Positions 27,954 through 36,803 are shown, counted from the first letter of the stretch. The stretch: 64,000 bases of DNA from Anabaena cylindrica PCC 7122 (GCF_000317695.1 NC_019771.1:5446001-5510000); one strand, 5' to 3'. Notes: generated from the letters alone by a model not told the origin. Program-made: numbers and translations.

Positions 27954-29390
27954 GTGAGTGTTAGAGTTCGTATTGCTCCGAGTCCAACTGGAAACCTACA
28001 TATTGGTACAGCCAGAACTGCTGTATTCAATTATTTATTCGCCCGTCACCACGGTGGGAAGTTTATCCTGAGAATTGAAGATACAGATTTAGAGCGATCG
28101 CGCCCCGAATACACCGACAATATCCTCAGTGGACTACGCTGGCTGGGATTGAACTGGGATGAAGGGCCATTTTTCCAATCTCAACGCCTACATCTTTACA
28201 GAGAAGCAGTACAAAAACTGCTAGATCAAGGATTAGCTTATCGTTGCTACACCACATCTGAAGAACTAGATGCGTTGCGAGAAAGACAAAAAGCTAGAAA
28301 CGAAGCTCCCCGCTACGATAACCGTCACCGTAACCTCACCCCAGAACAACGCACAGCTTTTGAAGCCGAAGGACGTTCCGCTGTAATTCGTTTCAAAATT
28401 GACGACGGCCGGGAAATAGTCTGGAATGACTTAGTAAGAGGCCAAATGTCTTGGCGTGGAAGTGATTTGGGTGGTGATATGGTCATCGCTCGTGCTTCTG
28501 CTGAAGGGATTGGTCAACCACTGTATAACTTTGTCGTCGTTGTCGATGATATTGATATGCAAATTACTCATGTCATTCGTGGAGAAGACCACATAGCCAA
28601 CACCGCTAAACAAATTCTGTTGTATGAAGCTTTAGGTGCAAAAATACCTGAATTTGCCCATACACCACTAATTTTGAATCAAGAAGGACGCAAACTTTCC
28701 AAGCGGGATGGAGTAACTTCTATTTCTGACTTTGAGAAAATGGGTTTTACCGCTGAAGGTCTGGTCAATTATATGACCTTGCTGGGTTGGTCAGCCCCAG
28801 ATTCAACCCAAGAAATTTTTACCTTGGAAGCAGCTGCTAAAGAGTTTACCTTTGAGCGTGTTAATAAAGCCGGGGCTAAATTCGACTGGGATAAATTGGA
28901 TTGGTTGAATAGTCAATATGTCCATCATATGCCAGTAGATCAACTCACAGATTTGCTCATACCTGTCTGGGAAACTGCTGGATATACATTTTCGGGTGGT
29001 AGAGAGCGTCCTTGGTTAGAGCAGCTAGTAAGTTTAATTGCTGCTAGTCTGACTCGCTTGGTGGATGCTGTAGCCATGAGCAAAATGTTCTTTACAGATG
29101 GGGTAGAATTAACCGAAGAAGGTTCTGCCCAACTCCAGCAAGAAGGGGTAAAAGCGACACTGCAAGGTATTATTACAGCTTTAGAAAATCAATCAGAACT
29201 GTCAGCAGATAGCGCTCAAGAAATAATTAAACAAGTGGTGAAAGAGCAAAAAGTCAAAAAAGGCTTAGTTATGCGATCGCTCAGAGCCGCCCTAACAGGA
29301 GATGTACATGGCCCTGACCTTATCCAATCATGGCTATTACTAAATCAAATCGGTTTAGATAAACCTCGGTTAAATCAAGCAATTAATTAG
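27954..29390 (+). CDS. gltX: Glutamyl-tRNA synthetase
   Basis: Class I aminoacyl-tRNA synthetase charging tRNA-Glu, which in cyanobacteria also feeds tetrapyrrole synthesis. The 478-aa protein has the HIGH motif as NLHIGTART near residues 14-22 and KLSKR in GRKLSKRDGV near 247-256. The start codon is GTG 27954 (MSVRVRIAPSPTGN), matching the family N-terminus. It is a non-zinc type as in other cyanobacteria. Followed by heptamer repeats; no operon partner evident. Confidence 0.97.
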   Translation: MSVRVRIAPSPTGNLHIGTARTAVFNYLFARHHGGKFILRIEDTDLERSRPEYTDNILSGLRWLGLNWDEGPFFQSQRLHLYREAVQKLLDQGLAYRCYTTSEELDALRERQKARNEAPRYDNRHRNLTPEQRTAFEAEGRSAVIRFKIDDGREIVWNDLVRGQMSWRGSDLGGDMVIARASAEGIGQPLYNFVVVVDDIDMQITHVIRGEDHIANTAKQILLYEALGAKIPEFAHTPLILNQEGRKLSKRDGVTSISDFEKMGFTAEGLVNYMTLLGWSAPDSTQEIFTLEAAAKEFTFERVNKAGAKFDWDKLDWLNSQYVHHMPVDQLTDLLIPVWETAGYTFSGGRERPWLEQLVSLIAASLTRLVDAVAMSKMFFTDGVELTEEGSAQLQQEGVKATLQGIITALENQSELSADSAQEIIKQVVKEQKVKKGLVMRSLRAALTGDVHGPDLIQSWLLLNQIGLDKPRLNQAIN

Positions 29391-29530
29391 GTAATGGGTA
29401 ATTAATAATTGGTAATTGGTAATTGGTAATGGGTAATTGGGAAAGAATAATTTATCTTTCCCCTTGCCCCTCTGCCCCCCTGCCCCTCTGCCCCCCTCTG
29501 CTCCCCTGCTCCCCTGCTCCCCTTCTCCCC
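29390..29530. repeat. STRR-like runs (GGTAATT and C-rich CCCCTG/CCCCTCTG)
   Basis: Tandem GGTAATT/GGTAATG heptamers (about 29390-29441) followed by a C-rich series of CCCCTCTGCC and CCCCTGCT units (about 29460-29530). They fill the gap between gltX and the next gene. Confidence 0.75.
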
Positions 29531-29589
29531 TGGGAACTTGGTATGTAAAATCTATGTCTTAAAAATTACTTAGAAATGAATGTAATGCA

Positions 29590-30081
29590 ATGCCTAAAAA
29601 AGTGGTTAATATAAGAATCAAATTATCATTGATGATAGTTACGCTCTTCATCACACCGATTATTGATAATATTGCTAATGCTCAAGAAGCACCACCAATT
29701 TTTGGAGATATCACCATCAAACCCAAATTTTCACCCGATCCTTTGAAAGTGCGGGGGATGAGTGGTGGTTCAGTGAAGGCAAGCGAAGTGGGTGGGAAAG
29801 AAACCCCCACAGGCCCTTGCGCTGGGTTTGTAGATCAAGCACCAGATCACACACTGAAATTAATAAGTAAATTCGATTACCTAAAAGTGGAAGTAGAAAG
29901 TCCAGCGGACACCACGATGATTATTAAAGGCCCTGGTGGTGTTTGGTGCAATGATGATTTTAATGGTAAAAATCCTGGCATTGTGGGTGAGTGGTTGAAA
30001 GGAACTTACCAAATTTGGGTCGGTTCCTACGAAAAAGGAAAATATTTACCCTACACTTTAAAAATTACAGAAGTTAAGTAG
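29590..30081 (+). CDS. Exported protein of unknown function
   Basis: A 163-aa protein with a signal peptide-like N-terminus (basic residues, then LSLMIVTLFITPIIDNIANAQA-type end; the cleavage region is NIANAQEA). The mature part contains two cysteines (GPCAGF and VWCNDDF) that could form a disulfide, and ends KYLPYTLKITEVK. The pattern of a pre-peptidase-like beta-sandwich (LKVEVESPADTTMIIKGPGGVWCNDDFNG, then GTYQIWVGSY) resembles C-terminal PPC-like domains of exported proteins. Function unknown. Confidence 0.7.
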   Translation: MPKKVVNIRIKLSLMIVTLFITPIIDNIANAQEAPPIFGDITIKPKFSPDPLKVRGMSGGSVKASEVGGKETPTGPCAGFVDQAPDHTLKLISKFDYLKVEVESPADTTMIIKGPGGVWCNDDFNGKNPGIVGEWLKGTYQIWVGSYEKGKYLPYTLKITEVK

Positions 30082-30544
30082 GTCAACGGATTTTGGATTT
30101 GTTTCATCCACAAGGAACGGAGTTTTGTCCAGATACATAGCTTCTGGAGCAGGAGTACCAAAAATCTAAAATCTGCTTTTTGAAGTCTAAACCTATAACT
30201 GTTAAAGGTTTCACTCGTTTTGAGGATAAGAGAAGGACGGGGAAAAAACTCACCTTGTCTCGACAATCCTGTATTTGTATTAAAATGAGAATTAAGTTAA
30301 CTTTAATTAAGATTTTTGATAAGCGTGACGGATCTGCCATGGGGACTTAATAGCCTTTTGGTTATCCCCAAACGGTGATCAGACATCCAATTAAACAAAA
30401 TGGATTTATAAACATCCGTTACACAGCAGCGTTACCAAGCCAGGAAAAATGAAAGATCGAACTTGACAACTTGATACTTTTGAAACTGGGTATTTGGTGA
30501 ACAAAGCTAATTAGTCGTATTGGCATCTAGAGGTAAATTAAAAG
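30082..30544. other. Intergenic region upstream of ftsH
   Basis: 463 bp with no supported gene; open frames on the minus strand are short and lack family resemblance. The long leader before ftsH is likely to hold its promoter. No repeat recognised. Confidence 0.4.
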
Positions 30545-32431
30545 ATGAAATTCTCTTGGAAAGTGGTAGCACTCTGGTCAGTGCTTGCTTTGGTAATTGG
30601 CTTTTTCTTCTGGCAAGGGGCTTTTGCAAATGTTCCTACGGATACAAGTAAGAATGCGGCTAATACTCGCATGACTTATGGTCGCTTTCTTGAATACTTA
30701 GATGCAGACCGCGTGACCAATGTGGATCTTTACGACGGTGGTAGAACCGCGATTATCGAAGCTAATGACCAAGATATCGAAAACCGCATTCAACGTTGGC
30801 GAGTAGATTTACCTATTAATGCTCCTGAGTTAATTAACAAACTCAAAGAACACAAAGTCAGTTTTGACGCTCATCCTATGCGTAATGATGGCGCAATCTG
30901 GGGATTGTTGGGTAATCTTGTATTCCCAGTATTATTGATTACTGGTTTGTTCTTTTTGTTCCGTCGCTCTAACAACCTCCCTGGTGGTCCCGGACAAGCG
31001 ATGAATTTCGGTAAATCCCGCGCTCGTTTCCAAATGGAAGCAAAAACTGGGGTAAAATTTGATGATGTTGCTGGGATTGAGGAAGCGAAAGAAGAACTGC
31101 AAGAAGTTGTGACTTTCCTCAAACAGCCAGAAAGATTTACTGCTGTTGGCGCTCGGATTCCCAAGGGTGTACTGTTAATTGGCCCTCCTGGTACTGGTAA
31201 GACTTTACTAGCAAAAGCGATCGCAGGTGAAGCTGGTGTACCATTCTTTTCTATATCTGGTTCTGAGTTTGTAGAAATGTTTGTGGGTGTGGGTGCTTCC
31301 CGTGTCCGCGACTTGTTCAAGAAAGCTAAAGACAATGCTCCTTGTATCATCTTTATTGATGAAATCGACGCTGTAGGCCGTCAACGGGGTGCAGGTATCG
31401 GTGGTGGAAATGATGAAAGAGAACAAACTCTCAACCAGCTATTAACCGAAATGGATGGTTTTGAAGGTAATACTGGCATTATTATTATTGCTGCTACCAA
31501 CCGTCCTGATGTATTGGATTCGGCGTTGTTGCGTCCCGGTCGTTTTGACAGACAGGTAACTGTTGATGCACCCGACATTAAAGGACGTTTAGAAGTTCTA
31601 GAAGTCCACGCACGGAACAAAAAATTAGATAAGAGTGTATCCTTGGAAGCGATCGCACGTCGTACTCCTGGATTCACCGGTGCAGATTTAGCTAACCTCC
31701 TCAACGAAGCCGCAATTCTCACCGCTAGAAGACGCAAAGAAGGCATTACCCTTCTAGAAATTGATGATGCAGTGGATAGGGTAGTTGCAGGTATGGAAGG
31801 CACTCCCTTGGTAGACAGCAAGAGTAAACGCTTGATTGCTTACCATGAAATCGGACACGCGTTGGTGGGTACTTTATTAAAAGACCATGACCCAGTACAA
31901 AAAGTTACCCTGATTCCTAGAGGACAAGCACAGGGTTTAACCTGGTTTATGCCTAACGAAGAACAAGGTTTAATTTCTCGTTCTCAACTCAAAGCCAGAA
32001 TTACAGGCGCTTTGGGTGGACGTGCAGCCGAAGAAGTCATCTTTGGCCCAGCAGAAGTTACTACTGGTGCAGGTGGAGACTTACAACAGTTGTCAGGAAT
32101 GGCAAGACAAATGGTAACACGGTTTGGGATGTCTGATTTAGGCCCCCTTTCACTGGAAAGCCAACAAGGAGAAGTATTCCTGGGACGTGACTGGACAACA
32201 CGTTCTGAGTATTCTGATTCTATTGCTGCTCGTATTGATGCTCAAGTCAGAGCGATCGCAGAAGAGTGTTACGAGAACGCTAAGAAAATTATCCGTGAAC
32301 ATCGCAGTGTCACAGATCGTTTAGTGGATCTGTTGATTGAAAAAGAAACCATTGACGGTGAAGAGTTCCGTCAAATTGTCGCTGAGTACACTGTTGTACC
32401 CGATAAGTCACAGTTTGTACCGCAACTGTAA
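30545..32431 (+). CDS. ftsH: ATP-dependent zinc metalloprotease FtsH (FtsH2-like)
   Basis: Membrane-anchored AAA+ protease. At 628 aa it closely resembles cyanobacterial FtsH2, the thylakoid protease that removes damaged D1 in photosystem II repair with FtsH3. There are two N-terminal membrane helices (about residues 7-25 and 118-140) around a lumenal loop, the Walker A GPPGTGKT (213-220), Walker B IIFIDEIDA (268-276), the second region of homology with Arg fingers (ATNRPDVLDSALLRPGRFDR), and the zinc site HEIGH (434-438). Cyanobacteria have four FtsH paralogues; the FtsH2 assignment rests on overall similarity (MKFSWK start, FFWQGAFA, GGPGQAMNFGKS). Confidence 0.95.
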   Translation: MKFSWKVVALWSVLALVIGFFFWQGAFANVPTDTSKNAANTRMTYGRFLEYLDADRVTNVDLYDGGRTAIIEANDQDIENRIQRWRVDLPINAPELINKLKEHKVSFDAHPMRNDGAIWGLLGNLVFPVLLITGLFFLFRRSNNLPGGPGQAMNFGKSRARFQMEAKTGVKFDDVAGIEEAKEELQEVVTFLKQPERFTAVGARIPKGVLLIGPPGTGKTLLAKAIAGEAGVPFFSISGSEFVEMFVGVGASRVRDLFKKAKDNAPCIIFIDEIDAVGRQRGAGIGGGNDEREQTLNQLLTEMDGFEGNTGIIIIAATNRPDVLDSALLRPGRFDRQVTVDAPDIKGRLEVLEVHARNKKLDKSVSLEAIARRTPGFTGADLANLLNEAAILTARRRKEGITLLEIDDAVDRVVAGMEGTPLVDSKSKRLIAYHEIGHALVGTLLKDHDPVQKVTLIPRGQAQGLTWFMPNEEQGLISRSQLKARITGALGGRAAEEVIFGPAEVTTGAGGDLQQLSGMARQMVTRFGMSDLGPLSLESQQGEVFLGRDWTTRSEYSDSIAARIDAQVRAIAEECYENAKKIIREHRSVTDRLVDLLIEKETIDGEEFRQIVAEYTVVPDKSQFVPQL

Positions 32432-32458
32432 TTTTTAATCTATAAATTTTGTGAGTGG

Positions 32459-32489
32459 GTATGGTTAATTTGACCATATCCATTTTTTT
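32459..32489 (+). terminator. Probable terminator of ftsH
   Basis: Hairpin TATGGT-TAATTTG-ACCATA (32460-32478) followed by CCATTTTTTT. It lies about 30 bp after the ftsH stop. The stem is short and AT-containing, so strength is uncertain. Confidence 0.55.
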
Positions 32490-32494
32490 GTGTA

Positions 32495-32720
32495 TGAATT
32501 TATCTCACGCAGAGTCGCAGAGAGAAAGTTGTAGCTTGGGTTGTTCGCTTTCTTCGTTGCGAAGCAATGGAACGTATCCCTGCGGGACACTGCGTGAACA
32601 CGAAGTGTGCCGGAGGCATAACCCAATATTTACAGGCATTTGTTGGGTTTCACTATCGCACCCTACGGGATCTTGCTACAACCCAACCTAAAAAAATTCT
32701 TAACCTCGTATTGTTAGGTA
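32495..32720. repeat. Composite of dispersed intergenic repeats
   Basis: A mosaic including TCTCACGCAGAGTCGCAGAG, a palindrome TTCGCTTTCTTCGTTGCGAA that recurs near 21784, and a GGGTTGTTC...AACCCAA inverted segment (TTGGGTT at about 32536, AACCCAA at about 32620 and 32690). It resembles cyanobacterial repeat clusters and small IS ends. Short open frames across it are not supported. The rest of the 541-bp ftsH-amylase gap shows nothing. Confidence 0.6.
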
Positions 32721-32972
32721 TTACCCTAGCATGGGGAACAGGGTTGAAAGTCTTTTGGTATAGGGTTTTATTCTTAGATTGTGTACCTCATTTAGTTACA
32801 ACCTGGTGTAAACACTAATATTCGTAGAATTTTTTAAAAAACACAGTGATTTCCCGTAAAACAGCAAGTAACTATTGGAGGAATAAAAAAGCTCAGGCTA
32901 TGCAAAACACTGAATGAATGGGCTTTCTATATTTCGTTATTATTTTGTGAACTATTTGAGGAAATCAGTAAA

Positions 32973-34448
32973 ATGTCCCAAATGAACGGCACAATGATGC
33001 AATATTTCCACTGGTATATCGACCCCGATTTAATCCTGTGGAATGATGTAAAAAACAAAGCTCAAGAAATAGCTAATGCAGGTTTTACCGCTTTGTGGCT
33101 ACCACCAGCCTATAAAGGAATGTCGGGCGGTTATGATGTGGGATATGGCGTATATGATATGTACGACTTGGGCGAATTTAATCAAAAAGGGACAACTCGC
33201 ACCAAATATGGCGATCGCACACAGTATCTAGATGCCATTAAAACAATTCAGCAACATGGGTTACAAGTCTATGCAGATACTGTCCTCAATCACAGAATGG
33301 GAGGAGATGGAAAAGAAGTAGTTAAAGCTACTCCATTCTCACAAGACGATCGTCTAAATCCTAAAGGTTGGCAACGGGATATCAATGCTTACACCCATTT
33401 CACCTTTCCTGGTCGTCAAGGTAAACATTCTGACTTCCAATGGCATTGGTGGCACTTTGATGCTGTAGATTACGATGATTATAGTAAAGAGCGAAATACT
33501 ATCTATTTGTTAGATGGTAAAAGATTTGATGATTATGTGGCTTTAGAAAAAGGTAACTTTGCTTACCTCATGGGATGTGATCTGGACTTTCAAAACCAGA
33601 AAGTCAGAGACGAGGTAACTCACTGGGGTGAATGGTATCTTGAGACTACGGGAGTTAATGGTTTCCGTATTGATGCCGTAAAACATATTTCTGCTTGGTT
33701 CTTTCCCCAATGGTTGGATCACCTCAAGGGATATGCTGGCAAAGATTTATTTATGGTGGGTGAATATTGGTATAACGACATCAACACACTGCATTGGTAT
33801 CTGAATGCTGTTGGGGGCAAAATGTCCTTGTTTGATGTTCCCCTACACTACAATTTCCACTATGCCAGTAAAGCTGGTGGTAACTATGATATGCGACGCA
33901 TTCTTGATGGGACATTAATGCAGCAACGCCCAACTCATGCTGTTACTTTTGTTGAAAACCACGATTCCCAACCATTACAGGCTTTAGAAGCACCTGTTGA
34001 ACCTTGGTTTAAACCCTTGGCTTATGCCCTGATTCTCCTGCGTGCAGAAGGCTATCCTTGTGTATTTTATGGTGACTATTATGGTGCAGAATATGAAGAT
34101 TGGGGAAAAGACGGCAACCGATACAAGATTTTTCTGCCTTCTCACCGTTGGTTAATTGACAAATTCCTCTATGCCCGTCAGAATTTTGCCTATGGTTCAC
34201 AGTATGACTACTTTGATCACCCGAATGTGATTGGGTGGACAAGACTAGGAGATGGAGAACACCCCAAAGCTTTGGCTGTAATTATGAGTGATGGATCTGG
34301 TGGTAGTAAATGGATGGAAGTTGGTAAACCTAACACCAAGTTTTACGATCTGACAGAACATATTAAGCAGCCAGTTTATACTAATGAATGGGGTTGGGCT
34401 GAGTTTCATTGTCAAGGTGGCTCAGTTTCGGTCTGGATTCAAGAATAA
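32973..34448 (+). CDS. Cytoplasmic alpha-amylase (GH13)
   Basis: A 491-aa glycoside hydrolase family 13 protein that cleaves alpha-1,4-glucan. No signal peptide, so it probably acts on glycogen or maltodextrins inside the cell. The family regions are intact: DTVLNHRMGGD (region I), GFRIDAVKHI with the nucleophile Asp (near 235), MVGEYW with the acid/base Glu, and FVENHDSQ with the transition-state Asp. Its start MNGTMMQYFHWY resembles the Bacillus-type GH13 subfamily 5 enzymes. ATG start at 32973 with AGGA upstream. A 35-aa gene follows 22 bp later. Confidence 0.95.
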   Translation: MSQMNGTMMQYFHWYIDPDLILWNDVKNKAQEIANAGFTALWLPPAYKGMSGGYDVGYGVYDMYDLGEFNQKGTTRTKYGDRTQYLDAIKTIQQHGLQVYADTVLNHRMGGDGKEVVKATPFSQDDRLNPKGWQRDINAYTHFTFPGRQGKHSDFQWHWWHFDAVDYDDYSKERNTIYLLDGKRFDDYVALEKGNFAYLMGCDLDFQNQKVRDEVTHWGEWYLETTGVNGFRIDAVKHISAWFFPQWLDHLKGYAGKDLFMVGEYWYNDINTLHWYLNAVGGKMSLFDVPLHYNFHYASKAGGNYDMRRILDGTLMQQRPTHAVTFVENHDSQPLQALEAPVEPWFKPLAYALILLRAEGYPCVFYGDYYGAEYEDWGKDGNRYKIFLPSHRWLIDKFLYARQNFAYGSQYDYFDHPNVIGWTRLGDGEHPKALAVIMSDGSGGSKWMEVGKPNTKFYDLTEHIKQPVYTNEWGWAEFHCQGGSVSVWIQE

Positions 34449-34470
34449 TCATTGAGATAAGGGATAAGCT

Positions 34471-34578
34471 ATGGATAATAGCAATACTTTGGATTTGGTG
34501 ACTGGGGGATTAGCGATCGCTATTTTGGTAGGTGGAATGTTGATGATGTTCACTACTATCTTCAGCACTAAGAAATAA
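34471..34578 (+). CDS. Small single-helix membrane protein
   Basis: A 35-aa frame starting MDNSNTLDLVTGGLAIAILV and ending MFTTIFSTKK: an acidic N-terminus, one hydrophobic helix and a short basic tail, like small subunits of photosynthetic or NDH-1 complexes. GATAAGGGATAAG precedes the ATG (GGGA about 8 nt before). I cannot assign it to a named subunit. It follows the amylase by 22 bp and ends just before a hairpin, consistent with a real mini-gene. Confidence 0.6.
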   Translation: MDNSNTLDLVTGGLAIAILVGGMLMMFTTIFSTKK

Positions 34579-34590
34579 TTTAATTCTTTT

Positions 34591-34609
34591 CACCCAGAAA
34601 AACTGGGTG
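34591..34609 (+). terminator. Hairpin after the 35-aa gene, possible terminator
   Basis: CACCCAG-AAAAA-CTGGGTG, a perfect 7-bp stem 12 bp after the stop codon. No T-run follows, so it may be an RNA-stabilising hairpin rather than an intrinsic terminator. Confidence 0.4.
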
Positions 34610-34674
34610 ATCTATCACCTAGAATAGATTGTAGCAGTTTTCGGTTGAGTGAGATACAAGAACCCCACCCCCAA

Positions 34675-34700
34675 CCCCCTCATCGCTTGCGGGGAGGGGG
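34675..34700. repeat. GC-rich inverted repeat upstream of the DUF6888 gene
   Basis: CCCCCTC and GAGGGGG form a stem within a C-rich/G-rich block that also carries TGATGTATTTCATTCC, echoing the end of the 119-bp element. It is probably a diverged relative of that family rather than coding sequence. Confidence 0.4.
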
Positions 34701-34741
34701 CTATGATGTATTTCATTCCAGTGCATACCGCTTTAGTATTT

Positions 34742-34933
34742 ATGTATCCTCATCCCAATATTCCTACTCAAGAGCAAGCTTTGAAATTTTTCTTGGTTTG
34801 CGTTGATTTGAGTAATTTACTATTGACAATAGAGTTAGTTAGATTAGATGCAAGAACAAATCAAATCTACATTTTGGCAAGTAAAGACATCGAAATATTG
34901 ATTTACCCTAACGGTTACGTGAGGATATTATGA
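34742..34933 (+). CDS. DUF6888-like small protein
   Basis: The frame opens at GTG 34649 through a GC-rich repeat, but the family-like part begins at ATG 34742 (MYPHPNIPTQEQALKFFLV), giving 63 aa ending IEILIYPNGYVRIL. The order PTQEQAL, LSN, IEILIYPNG is that of the small cyanobacterial DUF6888 proteins usually paired with DUF6887. The stop overlaps the next ATG (ATGA), showing translational coupling to the DUF6887-like gene. Function unknown; the arrangement is toxin-antitoxin-like. Confidence 0.65.
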   Translation: MYPHPNIPTQEQALKFFLVCVDLSNLLLTIELVRLDARTNQIYILASKDIEILIYPNGYVRIL

Positions 34934-35196
34934 CAAATATTCACTTTACTAGCATGAACAGAGAACAACTTCGGGAATATGTCAAAACACATCCAGAAGA
35001 CCAAGCTGCTTTTTACACATATATGGATAGACTACAAACAGAACCAGGAATTGATATAAGTTCTATAGAGCAGTTCGACCAAGTAATTGAAGAAAAGCTA
35101 GAGAGTATTGATATTAAAGATGCTGAGAATGTCCTCAAAGAAGCTTTACAAGTTGGTTTCACATCTTTAGAAGAATTGAAAAAGAGGTTAGGATAG
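34930..35196 (+). CDS. DUF6887-like protein, probable antitoxin
   Basis: An 88-aa protein. Its first part MNREQLREYVKTHPEDQAAFYTYMDR resembles DUF6887, a small family encoded next to DUF6888. The C-terminal part (ENVLKEALQVGFTSLEELKKRLG) looks like the end of a short antitoxin and sits where one is expected, directly before the RelE-like toxin. The stop TAG (35194-35196) overlaps the GTG start of the toxin by one base. Probably the antitoxin of the cassette (inference from context). Confidence 0.7.
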   Translation: MTNIHFTSMNREQLREYVKTHPEDQAAFYTYMDRLQTEPGIDISSIEQFDQVIEEKLESIDIKDAENVLKEALQVGFTSLEELKKRLG

Positions 35197-35432
35197 TGAC
35201 CTACCACGTACAAATAGCACCTGCAACTGTAGAACAAATTACAAAATTGGATTCTGAACTTCAGCAACAAGTTGTCATGAAGCTAGAAGAATTAGCGTTA
35301 AACCCACTTCTAGCTGAAGCACAAAAGTTAAAAAGCCAAGAGAACTTGTATGTAATTCGTTTGGGTAAGTATCGTATTGTTTATCAACTGCAAAACGAAC
35401 TTGGTCAGGTTATGGTACTAAAAGTTGCTTAA
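35196..35432 (+). CDS. RelE/ParE-family toxin
   Basis: A 78-aa RelE/ParE superfamily protein: YHVQIAPATVEQITKLD at the N-terminus, the beta-hairpin LYVIRLGKYRIVYQL with the conserved GKYRIVY segment, and a short hydrophobic end VMVLKVA. Family members are ribosome-dependent mRNA interferases (RelE) or gyrase inhibitors (ParE). Start is GTG 35196, overlapping the antitoxin stop. It is slightly short (usual 85-95 aa) but contains the core. Confidence 0.8.
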   Translation: MTYHVQIAPATVEQITKLDSELQQQVVMKLEELALNPLLAEAQKLKSQENLYVIRLGKYRIVYQLQNELGQVMVLKVA

Positions 35433-35448
35433 ATAAAACCATACATTT

Positions 35449-36513
35449 TCAAGCAAGCCATCGTAGTAACAGACTCTTAACAGGATTGACAAATTCCCGT
35501 TTTTCAGACGTTGCGCGAGCAAATTCCCGTTTTAACTGGTAGTACCATTGTGCTTGCATATCTGAATCTTTAATTAATCGTAGAACTGGATCATATTTGA
35601 GTCCAATTTGCTGTTTTTCTACTACTGTTCGGTCTTGGTCGAGAAATTTTCGTGCTAATACATGAATCAAAGGTTTGAATATATTTAACCAAGTAGGCAT
35701 TCCATAAAGGACAAAAGTTACCTCTGTTTCTGTATCAGAAATTGGTGTAACCGCTGTCAAATTACAAAGTCGATGTTTACCAAAGGTTATCTCTTCTATT
35801 CTCACACCTGGTAAACGAAAAGAAATTTCTACTTCGGGAATACCACCACCGACTAACCAATATAATCGGCTCATATTCTCCATATTGTCTGACAACTTAT
35901 GTCGTCGGACTGTAAACCCGTAAGGTGAAGGATCAAATTGTTTGACTTCTTCATGCAATTCCCCGCTTCTCCACCACCATACCCGATGTACATAAGGAGA
36001 ATGAGCAGGGTCCATTAAACCTGTCACCGCATGATCAATAAAACAAGGAAATCTCATCACCTCAACTAGTTGAGGGAGTTGTTCAGCAAAACCTGGAACT
36101 ACTGGAACATCCATTTCTGAAGCGCTGGGTTGAGATTTATCCCCATCTGTCATGTATATCCAAATATTGCCTTGAGTCTCATGAATTGGATATGATTGCA
36201 CATCGAAGCGGCTCAAGTCCGTATCCTGCTCTGGCAATAAAGATGGAATTGAGACACAATGTCCAGCAGGATCAAAACGCCAACCGTGGTAACAGCATTC
36301 TACTTCTTGTCCATTGAATCGACCACAACTCAAGGGTACAGCGCGATGAGGGCAAATATCCCTCACAGCAGAAACCTGACCATCTTGGCTTCTAATCAGT
36401 AGTACTGGTTCTCCCAAGAAAATCCGAGCCACCATTTTACCTGGTTTCAGGAGATAACTAGGTAGTGCATAGTACCAAAGATTACGTAATAAAAGGTTGT
36501 TGTTATCTATCAC
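35449..36513 (-). CDS. Rieske 2Fe-2S oxygenase (pheophorbide a oxygenase-like)
   Basis: A 354-aa Rieske non-heme iron oxygenase. The Rieske cluster is bound by CPHRAVPLSCG (Cys and His) and CCYHGW (Cys and His) around residues 54-77. The mononuclear iron site is in the catalytic domain, with FIDHAVTGLMDPAHSPYVH near 158-176 providing Asp/His ligands. C-terminal residues ending KSLLLRWLA are consistent with membrane association in the PaO/CAO-like group, which includes chlorophyll breakdown and carotenoid- or tocopherol-related oxygenases. The substrate is not determinable. Two palindromes lie just upstream of the start. Confidence 0.85.
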   Translation of the reverse strand: MIDNNNLLLRNLWYYALPSYLLKPGKMVARIFLGEPVLLIRSQDGQVSAVRDICPHRAVPLSCGRFNGQEVECCYHGWRFDPAGHCVSIPSLLPEQDTDLSRFDVQSYPIHETQGNIWIYMTDGDKSQPSASEMDVPVVPGFAEQLPQLVEVMRFPCFIDHAVTGLMDPAHSPYVHRVWWWRSGELHEEVKQFDPSPYGFTVRRHKLSDNMENMSRLYWLVGGGIPEVEISFRLPGVRIEEITFGKHRLCNLTAVTPISDTETEVTFVLYGMPTWLNIFKPLIHVLARKFLDQDRTVVEKQQIGLKYDPVLRLIKDSDMQAQWYYQLKREFARATSEKREFVNPVKSLLLRWLA

Positions 36514-36555
36514 AATATAACTAATCTATAACTAAAGGCCCTATATCCTCATCCG

Positions 36556-36585
36556 GTTCAGTTACTGAACTGTATTGCAATATAT
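36556..36585 (-). promoter_or_regulatory. Paired palindromes upstream of the Rieske oxygenase
   Basis: GTTCAGT-T-ACTGAAC (36556-36570) and TATTGCAATA (about 36573-36582) lie 43 and 60 bp upstream of the gene start. Two perfect inverted repeats close to a promoter region suggest an operator, but I recognise no regulator consensus. Confidence 0.4.
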
Positions 36586-36731
36586 CCGACAATAGTGATA
36601 GACAACAAGTATTCTTTGCAAATAAAACTAATTGCTGGTGCAAGCTTCACATTGTTCTCAATGCGATCGCTCTTAGAAGTTCCCCTGACTTAGTACTAAC
36701 TATACATCTATATGCTTATAAGCTTAAATAA

Positions 36732-36803
36732 AGCCAGCAGCGGGATTTGAACTCGCGACCTTCCGATTACAAGTCGGATGCACTACCACTGTGCTATGCT
36801 GGC
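36732..36803 (-). tRNA. tRNA-Thr (TGT)
   Basis: Cloverleaf on the minus strand: acceptor GCCAGCA/TGCTGGC, D arm GCACAGTGGTAGTGC, anticodon arm TCCGA-CTTGTAA-TCGGA with anticodon TGT, T arm GCGAG-TTCAAAT-CCCGC with one A-C mismatch, discriminator T. CCA is not encoded. Confidence 0.95.

Noticed and set aside
27818..28030. Minus-strand frame across tRNA-Asp and the start of gltX
   Set aside because: It lies antisense to a tRNA and a conserved CDS.
32455..32818. Two overlapping plus-strand frames after ftsH
   Set aside because: They run through dispersed repeats (TCTCACGCAGAG, TTCGTTGCGAA) and begin inside the ftsH terminator region; translated sequence shows no domain.
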